Assembly (NCBI RefSeq): GCF_014529535.1
Contig: NW_023503608.1
Span: 3,534,001-3,598,000 of the forward strand
Length of the DNA stretch: 64,000 bases
DNA from: Bradysia coprophila
Lineage: Eukaryota > Arthropoda > Insecta > Diptera > Sciaridae
Reading direction: 5' to 3'
The position numbers and the translations under genes are program-made. The notes beneath the pieces were generated by a model. It worked only from the letters and a program-made list of their open reading frames with translations, was not told the DNA's origin and searched no databases. Of the stretch, positions 37,101 through 48,190 are shown piece by piece. Position 1 is the first letter of the stretch. The number at the start of each line of letters is the position of its first letter.

Positions 37101-39531
37101 GCAACCGATGACACAGTGATATGCTAACTGCAAGAACATTTCCAGCCCAATCGCCAGCAGCAATTCAAAACGGGGCATTGGTATTGATGTTAGGTGTTCA
37201 TTCCGGTAAAGAATTCCTCGGATATATTACCAACCGACAGATGACAAGTAAGTTTGTCGTCGTTTTCTTGAGACGAAAATAGAAATTAATTCTGTTCATT
37301 TTGTCATCCAGACAAAGTTTGTTACTTTCAATTCGTAACCTCCTGCTACATTGAAACAAACGCCAGTTCGGGGACACCACTAAAATTAAAGCAAATTATG
37401 TACGTCCGGCCAAATTTGAAAGTGTTTGAGGCGTTATTCAAACTGAAGAATTCTCCACTGCTCCAGCATGTATTGCATCCGAGACAAAATTGTATCAGCC
37501 CGCAAAAGCAACATTTTCAGTACAAGGGATATGTTAGTTCGGAACAAGTGACACCCACTTACCACCGAAAGTCTAATCAAATTATTCGCTTCACAGAACA
37601 GCCTTAATCAGGATCAAATGATTACACTGAGTTCGATCTATCGCAAGTGTATCGCAGGGAATCCATTCATTTCCCTTATCGAGGGACCACCAGGAACAGG
37701 TATGCGCAACGAATAAAATTGAAAATCGTCAGGAAAGCGAAAATTTAATATTCGAACTCGGTCGATTAGGCAAGACAAGACTGATCACCAATTTTGTTCT
37801 GCAACTCTTGTATGGAAAGGAGATCACACAACCCCTGAAAATTCTCGTCTGTGCTCCAAGCAATGCGGCTGTCGATATACTAACAAAAAACCTGATGGAA
37901 GCTCGGAAAAACTATGTGATCGAAAGTAAATTCTTGCTGTGATCCAGTGATCTTGTGGGATCTGTACTAACCCGATTGAAATAAATCAAATTTCATTCAC
38001 AGAAGGCCAAAAGAAAATGAAACTCGTGCGTTTCGGTGTTTTGGAGAAGATGGACGTGTCGGTGAGAGGTGTGTCAATTCAGGGTTTAACGAATCAAAAC
38101 GAGAAGACGAAATTGATCGAGCAGAGCAAATTGATGGAGTGTAAAAAGAAGGTAATTTTAAAGGGGATTCAGCTCTCGGAAAAATTAGGACTGGCTAACA
38201 GGTTCAGTTTAATGGTTTTCCAATTAATTTTTCATTTGTAGAAAGAAGCTGATCTGGCCGTATGCACAGCGAAGCATGAAAGAGAGAAGATTAGTGCCAT
38301 ACGAAAGGAAATCGGTGTGATCGAGGTAAAAATGCAGAATGTCACGTACGACGAAAAGTGTTTACTCGAAGGAGCCAATGTCATCTGCACTACACTAAAT
38401 AGTTGTTGTGCATTGTCCAGGTATGGTAGTCGATTTTGAATTCGTTTTTGAGCAGTTCGTTTTTCAGTTGGAAAATCTCTTTCAGTAAAATCTCAACGAT
38501 CGATGTTTGCATTATAGACGAAGCTACGCAGTGCAATGAGCCGTAAGTGTACCATATGTTGCTCTATCTGTGTCGATTGCTAATTCCAAATATTTTGTCC
38601 AGTACCTCACTCATACCGTTGCAATTTGGGGTAAAATCTTTGATTCTTGTTGGTGATACTAAGCAATTACCCTCAACTGTGTTGTCCGAAATCGCCAAAC
38701 AATACAATTATGACCAGTCGCTGTTCCAACGATTGCAGAAATCATTTGAATCGGAAAACAAATTCGAAAATCCGATCTTACAATTGGCCACTCAATATCG
38801 CATGCATCCAGACATCTTACACTGGCCCAACCAATACTTCTACAAAAATCAGCTGACGTCGGCCGATCAAACCGATAAATTTCCGTTGAAACTGAAACCG
38901 TACACCGTTTTCAATTTAAATTATGTCCAGTCGCTGCACACCGGACAAAAGCACATTTCGAATGTGGACGAAGCGAAATTCGTGCGCAATTTGTTGGACT
39001 TCCTGCTGACCAAGGCTGATCCGAAAACGTATACGTACGGAATTATTTCGGCGTATTCTCAACAGAAGAACGATCTGGCGAAAGTGTTGAGGTTTGTGCC
39101 GGCTTGTTTTTGGCAAATTTCGGAAGATTAAAATGTTTTCGTTTTGTAGCTCAACGCATCCGTACGTTACGGTGAATACAATCGATTCATGCCAAGGACA
39201 AGAACGTGATATTGTGATTATTTCCATTGCCCGAACCCGTGGAATTGGTTTTTTGGCGATTCGACAGCGACTTAATGTGGCCTTAACTCGTGCGAAGAAA
39301 ATGTTGATTTTGTGCGGTAATTTCAATTCGTTGCAGGTCGGTCGATATCAGACTTCGGGATCTTTTTTTGTAGGTTTTTCATGTATTTCTTCTCTCTCCA
39401 AATTTTAGAGTCATCCAATGTGGACCAGCCTGCTGGATGATGCACGGAATCGTAAACTGTACATTCATTTACCACCGACAATAGAAGACAGCTCATTGTG
39501 TTCCTACTTTCAAAATACACTAATTACCTGA
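34117..39531 (+). CDS. FHA-domain / Senataxin-like superfamily 1 helicase
   Basis: Thirteen exons: 34117-34317, 34376-36855, 36938-37086, 37146-37247, 37312-37532, 37597-37699, 37770-37925, 38003-38151, 38242-38420, 38486-38542, 38603-39091, 39150-39336, 39409-39531; 1531 aa. Residues about 15-110 form an FHA (phosphothreonine-binding) domain with GANTIGRLPTNNIVL, SRRH and STNGIFVNG. Residues about 115-880 are disordered, basic and Ser-rich with internal repeats. The rest is a UPF1/SETX-type SF1B helicase: Q motif YNSLNQDQ, Walker A GPPGTGKT (about 1081-1088), CAPSNAAVD, Walker B DEATQ (1258-1262), GDTKQLP, VNTIDSCQGQERD and RLNVALTRAKK. Such enzymes resolve R-loops and end transcription. All ATPase motifs are intact. 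An acceptor just before the ATG implies a 5' UTR intron. Confidence 0.93.
35285..35780 (+). repeat. Coding tandem repeats in the helicase gene's disordered region
   Basis: About seven copies of a 30-40 codon unit with the core SSxSSTSPAQEECRNDSKRR are encoded here, the first three nearly identical in DNA and the later ones diverged. A second, separate duplication of about 50 codons (TIVKTIAVTHKPKLNGT ... RRPSFVQK) lies at about 36140-36450. Confidence 0.85.
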
Positions 39532-39698
39532 TTATTATTATTTTCGTATAATACTCGCATTCACAGTTTTGTCGAATGGGTGAATACTTATTTTTTAGTT
39601 TAATGATGCTTATGTTTTGCAAACATAGTTACCATGTTGCTAAAAGATTTGATTAAAGCGTCATTGCGCTGACATTTGTTTTTCATCTGTACCGGCAG

Positions 39699-41186
39699 CA
39701 GGGGTCGTAGTTGTCCTTATTTCCTTATTTGTCCTACTTTTTCAAATTTGCCCTTATTTTGTCCTTATTTCCTTATTGTCCTGATTTTGCATCGTGTTTC
39801 GAACTTTTACCCAACAGAAATTCCAGTTTCTCAGTGTGTAATTTAAAAATAGCGAAATTATTAGAATTAGGTAACAATTTTGTATTATAAAAGGCTTTTC
39901 TCGTCATTTGATCACTATTAAGAGAATCACTATCAACTACAGAAGTTTATCAGTTCTTCCGTATAAATAAATAAGGAGTTTCGTAAACCAATTGAGTGGG
40001 TAGTACCCATCAAGACAAAATGTGAAAAATGAAATGAAAAACTGATAAGCAAAGTTCAATAAGAAGCATTAAAATTATCTGGGGTTTGTGTAATATTCCG
40101 CTAGCCCGTTCTTGGCTAGTTTATAATTGATACTAAAAAACAACATGAAGTTAACCTGCTGGGAAGAAATTCCATAGGAAATGTAAAAAGAATAGTTTTC
40201 CTTAACAAAATCCTGAGTAAATCCACTGCAACCAACATTATTAATTCGTAATATTACGTCAAAATATTGTAGCGTCAAGTTCCTCTTAGTGTCATTTAGC
40301 GGTTCGAGGGTTGTTTCTAAATTTTCTCTGCTCGGCCGAGCCTTTAAAGATCCGCGAGGTATAGCCGCAAGTTCTTAGCAGATGGAAGTAAGAAGAAATA
40401 TTGAGGGTCCGAATTTAGTCGGGAAAAACTACAGTAAGTCATATTTTAAAACAGAATCAATATTTTTTGGAAAGCAGACACGCCAACTTCGAAAGGTAAC
40501 TGTATTGAATGTTCCCAACCAGAAATCAAATACTAACAAAGTTTCTTTATTCGAATCTGAAAAATATTGATGTTACTAATATTTTGAACGAACGTATGAT
40601 AGTAAAAATTTCGCCTCCGGCGTATTTCGCCTAATAAAAATTAAATTAGCAAAATAACGTTCCGCATATATAGTAATCTAGCACATATGACACTTTCAAA
40701 TCTTTACAGTTCAAGTTTAAAAAAGAAATGTAATAAATTCACTTCCCCTAATTTTACGAAAGCCTTTGTAGACCTTCCTTTCTTGGGGTCACACACGCTG
40801 GACTCCACTGTCTTTTCTCTTAGAGTACCACTGATTCACCTCGTGACCAACGGTGCTACTTTAAAGCTCTTCAAGACATCAAAATTAGTGTTTTAAAAAG
40901 ATCCTGCCACTGTGCGACTGTGTAGATAGAGTAGAGCAGTATCTATAGATTTAAACCATTTAAACAGTATGTAAAAGCGTTTTTCAAACAATAAGATTCT
41001 GCACTGCACTCAACGAGAAAACGAAAATCGGCGTGTCTGTTGGAATATCAACAAAATGTACCAATTAAAATCGCATCAATTGAAAATTTTCTTACTACCA
41101 AATTCGTCCTTATATGTCCTTACTTTCTCAATGAATTTTGTCCTTATGTCCTTATAAGGATCACTCAATTTTGGCTACGACCCCTG
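39699..41186. mobile_element. Non-autonomous DNA transposon, hAT-like ends, 1.49 kb
   Basis: Terminal inverted repeats read CAGGGGTCGTAG at the left and CTACGACCCCTG at the right. The element is flanked by a direct CGGCAG on both sides (39693-39698 and 41187-41192). The CAGGGG start resembles hAT ends, but hAT normally makes an 8-bp duplication. Both ends are packed with GTCCTTAT words in the same orientation on the plus strand, so the subterminal motifs are direct, not inverted. No transposase frame was recognised. It begins about 170 bp after the helicase stop, so it may lie in or near its 3' UTR. Confidence 0.75.
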
Positions 41187-41457
41187 CGGCAGCGATGACA
41201 AAAATGAAGCGATGATGTCTGTTGAAACCAATGAAGTAAAAAATTCCGCATCTAACGCCAGACAATACTTTAAACAAATGACGTAGCAGAGTCGATGATT
41301 AATATCAACTAACTCCAAAACAGGCCCCAACATAAAATAAGAGATCTACTCGACGCAGTGTTCAGATAATAAGAGGCTTTTTGACTGTTAAAAAAATCTG
41401 TTCTTGGAGTGCGTTGCTAATATCAATTAAGAATTAAGTTCGATTTTAACAACTGAA

Positions 41458-41692
41458 GAGTCAATTCGCCAAGACTTCTAACACGTCTAGATTCCAGCTG
41501 ACGGTGATACAGACGAGCTTGTACACAATTTGATGTTAATGTCTGTCACAGCCCAACAAATAAAATTTCGCTACAAATAAAAAGTTTTTCCACGAAATTT
41601 TCAGAATTGAACAACGATTCATTTGAACCATAGCTCGTTTGGATCACCGTCAGTTTGAATCCCAACTGTTCGAAGTATTGGCAAATTAAATC
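41458..41692. mobile_element. Short degenerate member of the GAGTCAATTCGCC family
   Basis: The left end is GAGTCAATTCGCCAAGACTT and the right end GAAGTATTGGCAAATTAAAT; both are imperfect versions of the ends of the 61.8-62.9 kb element. The internal stretch GAATTGAACAACGATTCATT ... ATAGCTCGTTTGGATCACCG is also shared with that element's right side. Internally deleted. Confidence 0.65.
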
Positions 41693-41821
41693 TTCGAGTC
41701 CGACTACTTTTGAGTACTACGCAGCTGGTAAAATGATTTTTAGGGTACCATGAACTCGAAAAGGTGCTACTGCTCCGGAAAAACCATCTCAAGTATTGAA
41801 ATGAATGTGTTAGATGGAGAT

Positions 41822-41964
41822 AAGGCCAACACACACTAGCATCTAGTGTCAGTTGGGAATATGATATTTCTATTGTTAAAACCGGTTTTAACCGATTTTA
41901 GCTGATTTAAACAATAGAAATATCGTATTACCGATGACACTAGATGCTAGTGTGTGTTGGCCTT
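41822..41964. repeat. 143-bp hairpin MITE
   Basis: AAGGCCAACACACACTAGCA, TCTAGTGTCA on the left is exactly mirrored on the right (TGACACTAGA, TGCTAGTGTGTGTTGGCCTT), and a second inner arm ATATGATATTTCTATTGTT pairs with AACAATAGAAATATCGTAT. The centre is a CCGGTTTTAACCG-like palindrome. Confidence 0.85.
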
Positions 41965-43082
41965 TAAGCTCACCTCTCCGATGATACCCCAACCTTTCTA
42001 ATGAAATGCGTCCGATTTCGGTCTGCTGTTATTCAGAAGAATCCCTCCATACGTTTACCCAGTTTAGGTAAAAAATCTGATTCAAAAATTGAATGTTGCA
42101 TTGATAGCAGTTGTTTTGCATTTTTGGAAACAGACACGGCTGTCCTCAACGAAGATAAAGTTTTTCGAAAATGTACCCACAAAATGACTTTAGATCTGAG
42201 TTCTGGGACCTAAATAGAGATCTAAACCACTTTACTTAGTCTTCACCAAGATCCTTCCCCATAGTCGAATTCGAAGAAAACGACTTTCTCCATACATTTT
42301 CCCGATTATTCTGAAAACGACGAAAAAAAGTTGCTTAATGACGTTTTTAAATATTTTTATTGATAAAGACCGTTATTCTGAGCAAAAAATTGTTCTACGG
42401 CAAGTCTGTAAAATTTTTCGCTTTTTTTATAATGTTAGCTTAGGGACCGGATTAACTGGTACATTTGTCAGACAAAGATTGTAGCGTAGTGGTAGGACGC
42501 GAGCGAGAAAATTTTTATATTTCCCGATTCAGTTTATGAACGCACATTGTCTCCATTAGTTATTCGAGATTTTGATGACTAGGCTGCGATGACAACGTCT
42601 AGGCTACGTGGCGATTGTTGAGGTAGAAAGGAACATTTCCATTAATTCACTAACTTCTCTTGCCAGGTTCTCGCAACTTCTAGATTACGTTGATTGCATG
42701 TGTAAAGCATTTCTTTGAGTTTGGGCAGTGGACATTACAATAATCGTAAAGTTGTTGTAACGGGAAAGTTGTATGAATTACGTAATAAAACCAACTTCTG
42801 TACGATTCCCACCCTCCTCATCTGCATCCATAGATATTTTTTGTTCGTCAACACGAAAACAAAAAGTTTTAGGTTTCGTACAACATTTTATTAACATTAA
42901 CTCAAACATTTCAAATAATTTTCTTACTCTCACATCTGATCATCTGTTTTTGGGGTTGCAATGAATGATTACCCGTTTTATGTTAGATGGTAAATTTGCA
43001 ATGATTTTATAATTTCATGAAAATAATCGGATACTTTAAATACAAATAACTAAATTAATTAAATAAAAAAAAGAAGAAAAAT

Positions 43083-43165
43083 GAACAGATTTCGAACACA
43101 GGCCCCAAAAAATCGTATATTGATAACTCTACGCTCTAACCCACTCGGCCATAGGAGCTACAACG
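43083..43165 (-). repeat. tRNA-like sequence 4 (copy B)
   Basis: Counterpart of 13652-13730: on the minus strand it has TGGCCGAGTGGGTTAGAGCG and TGTTCGAAATC with a T-rich terminator-like tract after it. The A-box and B-box words are unchanged between the two copies. Confidence 0.6.
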
Positions 43166-43484
43166 TCAAAGTCCAGACGATTGTTATACAACACATTTGT
43201 ATGACCTTACAAGTCAAACATGTGTACATAAGGTACATAATGAAAGGATCTATTGAGTGACGCAATAGAATTCCCAAATACGTACAGTGCGAGTGTGAAG
43301 TTGATCATTGCTCGCACATGCAAAATTACGCCGTAACAATGACTCATCAATACAATCAAACTGATTATATTAGGTTACAGGGCCATCTACATCACTTTGC
43401 ACACGTTTATGCACAAGTCGTTCAGGCCATTGTTTCTCCAGAGTAATTTAATGTGACATGAATAAAATCAGAGATCTTCGTAAG

Positions 43485-43560
43485 CAAGTTTGGTGTAGGC
43501 GGCTAGCGCATGGCGTTTGTAATTATTATTTTGTCGTACGAGCACAGGTTCGAAATCGAG
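43485..43560 (+). repeat. tRNA-like sequence 3 (copy B)
   Basis: Counterpart of 13216-13292: GTGTAGGCGGCTAGCGCATG and AGGTTCGAAATCG, followed by T-runs. One difference lies in the A-box loop (GGTTAG to GGCTAG). Confidence 0.6.
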
Positions 43561-43720
43561 TAACATTTTTTTCTATTTTTTTTTTTAATTTGAAACAATT
43601 TAATTAAATGTAAAATATTCGCAATAATTTATCATTAACCTGTAACCATATCTATCGCAATTTAATGTAACCCAACTTCAAATGAGATAGTTTTCAAATG
43701 TAAAAGTTTTAAAATTTGTC

Positions 43721-43797
43721 AAGCACCTCTCTCTTTGGCGCACTGGCAAACTGCTTGCCTCATGCGCAGAGGTACCAAGGTTCGAATCTCATCTGCG
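43721..43797 (+). repeat. tRNA-like sequence 2 (copy B), Met-CAT-like
   Basis: Counterpart of 12984-13060, with the same A-box-like word, CTCATGC anticodon loop and GGTTCGAATCTC B box. The core is identical in both copies, while the sequence just beyond the B box differs. Confidence 0.6.
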
Positions 43798-44131
43798 GCA
43801 TCAGATGAGACTTGAGCGCTGGGGAAATTGTCGAGGGCTTTGTGGTGGGTAACGTTAAATAATGCTGTACGATTGTACACAAGGGGTTCTTAGTTGGGTT
43901 CTACAAATTGCGAAAAATGCTGCTGTGTACGCACAATAATTTACACAAACAGTCTCACTTGTTATCGTGCACATTAGATTAAGTCGAAGATGTCGTAAGT
44001 TTCAATTTGATACTATCTGTCCTCTCTTCTTCTCATTTCATCTAATAGAATAACAAATCTGAGCGCAATTTCGAATCCACCGGAACGCGTAGACAATTTT
44101 TTGTATTTTTTCCATTTTTTATTTATTTCTG

Positions 44132-45656
44132 GGAGTTGCGGGAAATGTTAACTACTATCTAAAGGCAAGAATGTATTCGTAGCTTGCAACAAATTCGATC
44201 AAATTAACTTTTATTTTGTTTACTTTAATATTTTACCCAGAACATTTATTCAACAAATCTAGCATTAACAACAATAGAACATTGAAAAAATTCCTCGTTG
44301 ATTGATTTTTTATTCTTCAAAAATCTGATCTCAGGAACCATGAAAATATGAGTGAACATAAACTAGAGTCACAATGAATCTCGTTTTTCGACATACAAAC
44401 AAAATAAGAATAAAAATTTAGTTTTCATAATTGCTGCTTAAAAAAATCATTTTATTCGAACGAATAAGTCGCCGTTGGTAAACGATCAATAAAATTTCAA
44501 ATTTCACTAAAAATGCAGAAAGAAAGCTTTTTATAAAAGTGTTCAAAAATTCTGTGCCAATTACATCAGTGTAGACGTTCATATCGACTTGTCACTAAAC
44601 ACTCTCCTCTTTGAACGCACTCAAAACATGTTCGTTTAATATGGCATACAATGTAAATCACATGTACATCACATGTACATCAAATGTACATCAAATGTAC
44701 ATCTCCTGTGAATCAAATGTGACGACAAAAAATGTTTGATTAGCACGTACAGCAAATCTACGCAATATTTTGACACATCTACACCACATTTAAATAGTTT
44801 AAGGAACATAGAATCAGGTTGCAATTGAGTTTTGACAAAAATAATTTTTAATTTAGGTGAATGTGAGCATGCAAAATGGCCAAATTTGCCTGATATGACA
44901 CATTTGCCCATATGTGATCCGCACATTTGGCCTTATAATAACACAATGTATTCAATTTTATTGCACATATCGGTGCATTTGGGTCCAAAGTATTAGGATG
45001 TGACAAAAGTTTGATGAAATTCATCGCTAATTGTGCAAATGTGACGATTAAACGAAATGTGATGTACATTTAATTCACATTTGAATGCCGAATGTGAAAC
45101 AAATGCGGAATACATGTGAAACACATGCGAAACACATGTGAAGTGAATGTGTTTGTGAGAGCGTTTGGAGGATTCGTGTACAAATCTTACAAAAATACAA
45201 CACTTTTGTTTGAAAGGATAGACTATTCGAATTTGAAATTATTTTTTGACGAACGAACAATGATTGCGCAGATAAGTAACTAAATGGAATTTTTATTTAT
45301 TGGTTTTGAATTTATTCTTGCAACGTTCGAAAGAAACAGATTACTTTTTGAAAATTATTTACGAAATGCATTTTTTAATTGAATCACTTCTCGTAATGTC
45401 TAAAAGTCAGATTCAAATCGAATTTTTTCAAAATTCATGTTTGCTCATTACGGATCATGGGTCATCGTCATGGTAAACAGGAGAAAGAATTTAGAGTATT
45501 CTTCCAAGTATTTGATTAAAATTAGCGAAATATCACGAAATTTGAAGTGGACGTTGTAAAAGTACATAATAGAATCAGGTAAATTTTATCCTATTCGGGC
45601 TCGCACGAATATATCATTCTTGTTTTTAGTTGAGTTTTAACATTTCCCGCAACTCC
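44132..45656. mobile_element. 1.5-kb non-autonomous TIR transposon inserted in copy B, PIF/Harbinger-like
   Basis: Terminal inverted repeats GGAGTTGCGGGAAATGTTAA are exact over 20 bp at both ends. The flanking CTG is present on both sides (44129-44131 and 45657-45659), while copy A has a single CTG (as CAG, near 12652) at the same place, so this is a clean filled-versus-empty site with a 3-bp duplication. A 3-bp CWG/TWA duplication is typical of PIF/Harbinger; that assignment is inferred. The interior has short runs of ACATGTACATCA-type and AAATGTGA-type repeats and no transposase that I recognise. Confidence 0.85.
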
Positions 45657-47778
45657 CTGAAACGAAACACAAGTTACAGACATTGTAGTGCAAACAAACA
45701 TTGATAAAAAAAAATTTGGACCTTTCAAGGACATCTAGGGTAAGAAACTAAGATAAACAAAACTTGGAGCGAACTAAAGAAATTCAAGAACAATTTCATA
45801 GCATATCGGTTGGCAAAACAGATTTAAATATTGATTTGCAGACAGCCGTTTGGTTAAAGAATATTCAAATGAAAAAGAAACAAAATTGAATGTAGTTGTA
45901 GACCGTGTTCCCGAATGCACACAAGTTCGAGTGGATACTCAAATTCAATTTTCGTTTGGTGTCAGGTCTGAAAATTGTACTTTCGACAAATCGATTATTG
46001 AATGTTTACAAACTCAACAGTGCTTCGAATACATTACAGGGAATTTTCTCCACAAAATCGAATGAAAAAAAAAGAAAAAAAATCATCTTCCGTTTACCTA
46101 TTGAGAGTGCAACTGGTCTGTTATTAACTCGGAATTATATCTTTTCCAAGCGAACTGTGGCGGTGTTCTTTTGTCGCCAGTAGTATTCTGAAAAATCAAA
46201 AATTCTCATCTCCGTTATCCATTTACCTGTTATTGAAAACAATGTCGATATAATAACTGATAAACTTTCTACGCTTTCTGAACTCTCTACATTATATAGC
46301 AAGATATACATATGGGGGCGATAGAACATGAAGTAGAATTCGTATCAAATTCAAACGAAAGAAATAAAAAAATTGGATTGACTTGTACAATAAACTGCAA
46401 AGTAATGATTCTCTGGAACAATTTCAATTCATTTTCCTTCAGTCTATCAATTGATATTGAATATTGTGTTTCACGATAATCACATTCAAATGTCGTACCA
46501 GTACACACAAAAAATCAGAGAAGTTTTTTCCCGAAAATTTTCACCTCGTCTTTGGTTAGTTACATGCGAGAGGTCTTACTTCATCAATGGTTGAAATTTG
46601 TGGTATTGTGAAGTTTCTATTTTCTCAATTTTCAATCTAAACTCTATTCTATGTGATTATGAATTATTTCGTAGTTTCATATTTCTTTCATCTGAACGAT
46701 GTACAACTGAATGGGATATGTTAACCAATGACAATATATATCGCAGAGAGGCAGAAATTCACTTCATTTCACTACGACTACATTCTATTACTCTTACCGA
46801 TTTAGTGAAGAATTCAATCTAATGGTTGGCTAAATGAAGCCAGCCATCAGAGGTTGCTTTCCAGCCAGCAAAATACGTTCGAATTGTTTCGCTGCCAATA
46901 ACACTCTGAAAATTCAATGATTTCCAGCACCCTTATTCAAACAATTTCTCCCTACTCTCTAAAAATGAAATAATCTGCGCAGGTATCGTATATAAAAGAC
47001 TCTTTTTACCTGAGGGTAGACATTTTACCTGAGTGATGTTCAATTTTTTTTTTTTTTGGAAAAATGGACATATTATCTGGGCACACGGAAATATTTTTTT
47101 TTATGATGTTAGCTGTGCACAATTTTACGAGACAACTGAATATTACGTTCAACATATATGTACATTTTACATACTGACCACACTAAGCGCAGCTAATATG
47201 CACATCGTATTGCTATGTTAACAATTGTACTTGCCCCGAATTTGTAAAGTACATTTTTCGTGGTAGTTCTGTCAATTGAGCCATACTATGTACAATAATA
47301 TAGAAGGGAATGAATTTTTTTGGGTGTAAAGTACCTCTATGTGGACTCTGTAGTCGTTGATTGCCGTTAAATGGAGTTTAGCTAAATCTTCTTTTCGAGA
47401 AACTACTTTTCTATTGCTGAATTCCTTGGAAATCCACAGAAAAATGTACGGTCGTTGAACATGCATACGATCAATGTGTCTGCATTCTCCGAAACACCAA
47501 AATGCTCTTTTTGGTGTTCAAATTATACTTATATGATGTTTCGTACGATACGTGCTCTATTGCAATTGAAAATCTTAGACAGAAATGGTGTCTTCGTGAA
47601 GTGTTTTACTAGCAGTGCTATGTAAGATTTCTGACCCATGGATTAGATAAGTCGAATTTCACTTATTACTGGATGTCCAGAAAATTAATGGTGTGACTTA
47701 TGACCGTTCTTATCTGGTTCAGTATAGGACCATATTGTTATAGTACTCCATAGGACTAGGAAAAAACGAGTGAAACTG

Positions 47779-47963
47779 TTAACCTGTCACAGACGGCAGT
47801 TTTACTATTTGATCTATTACTTCTTCTCTAAGATTTTAAGAGATTGATTTCGGAAATCTTTTACTTCATTTGTTTTGAACATGATTTTCGCTATATAAAA
47901 CCTCATTGGTCAGAGCTTGTCGTTTATTATTGCAGTCGTGGTCGATAACAGATGACAGGCTAA
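47779..47963. repeat. MITE, CCTGTCAC-ended family, copy 1
   Basis: Left end TTAACCTGTCACAGACGGCA, right end GATGACAGGCTAAC with the outer part of the right repeat shortened. It shares its interior (CAGAGCTTGTC, then TCGATAACAGATGA) with the copy at 56393-56608. Confidence 0.65.
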
Positions 47964-48190
47964 CCATGAAGAGCTCTCACTCGACATACGTATCGCCAAT
48001 CGCAAACCAAACAATTGTCATTTTCGTGAAAATTTATTTCGAATAACAAAGAAATTTATTCAATAAAAAAAAGCAAAACGAAAAATGCAACGATCCCATT
48101 AAATTGTGAAGTTTTTGTTAAATCATAGAAAACGTTCGATAAATTGAACCCAAGGAATGAATGAATTGTTAAAGAAAATTCTTGGCCTTT

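Larger units (their letters stand above)
42446..47640 (-). repeat. Unclassified long repeat, copy B (5.2 kb, inverted relative to copy A)
   Basis: Reverse-complement counterpart of 10863-14280. It begins at GACCGGATTAACTGG and ends at TTTCTGACCCATG. Compared with A it has a 1525-bp transposon insertion (44132-45656), about 95 extra bases at about 42663-42765, and an extra stretch at about 45850-45960. Flanking sequences on both sides are unrelated to those of copy A, so both ends are defined. No recognisable protein-coding gene. By eye the copies look roughly nine-tenths identical in the best blocks. Confidence 0.85.

Noticed and set aside
44669-45260. Three overlapping small frames inside the 1.5-kb insertion in copy B
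   Set aside because: They coincide with ACATGTACATC-type and AAATGTGA-type repeats and show no transposase motif.
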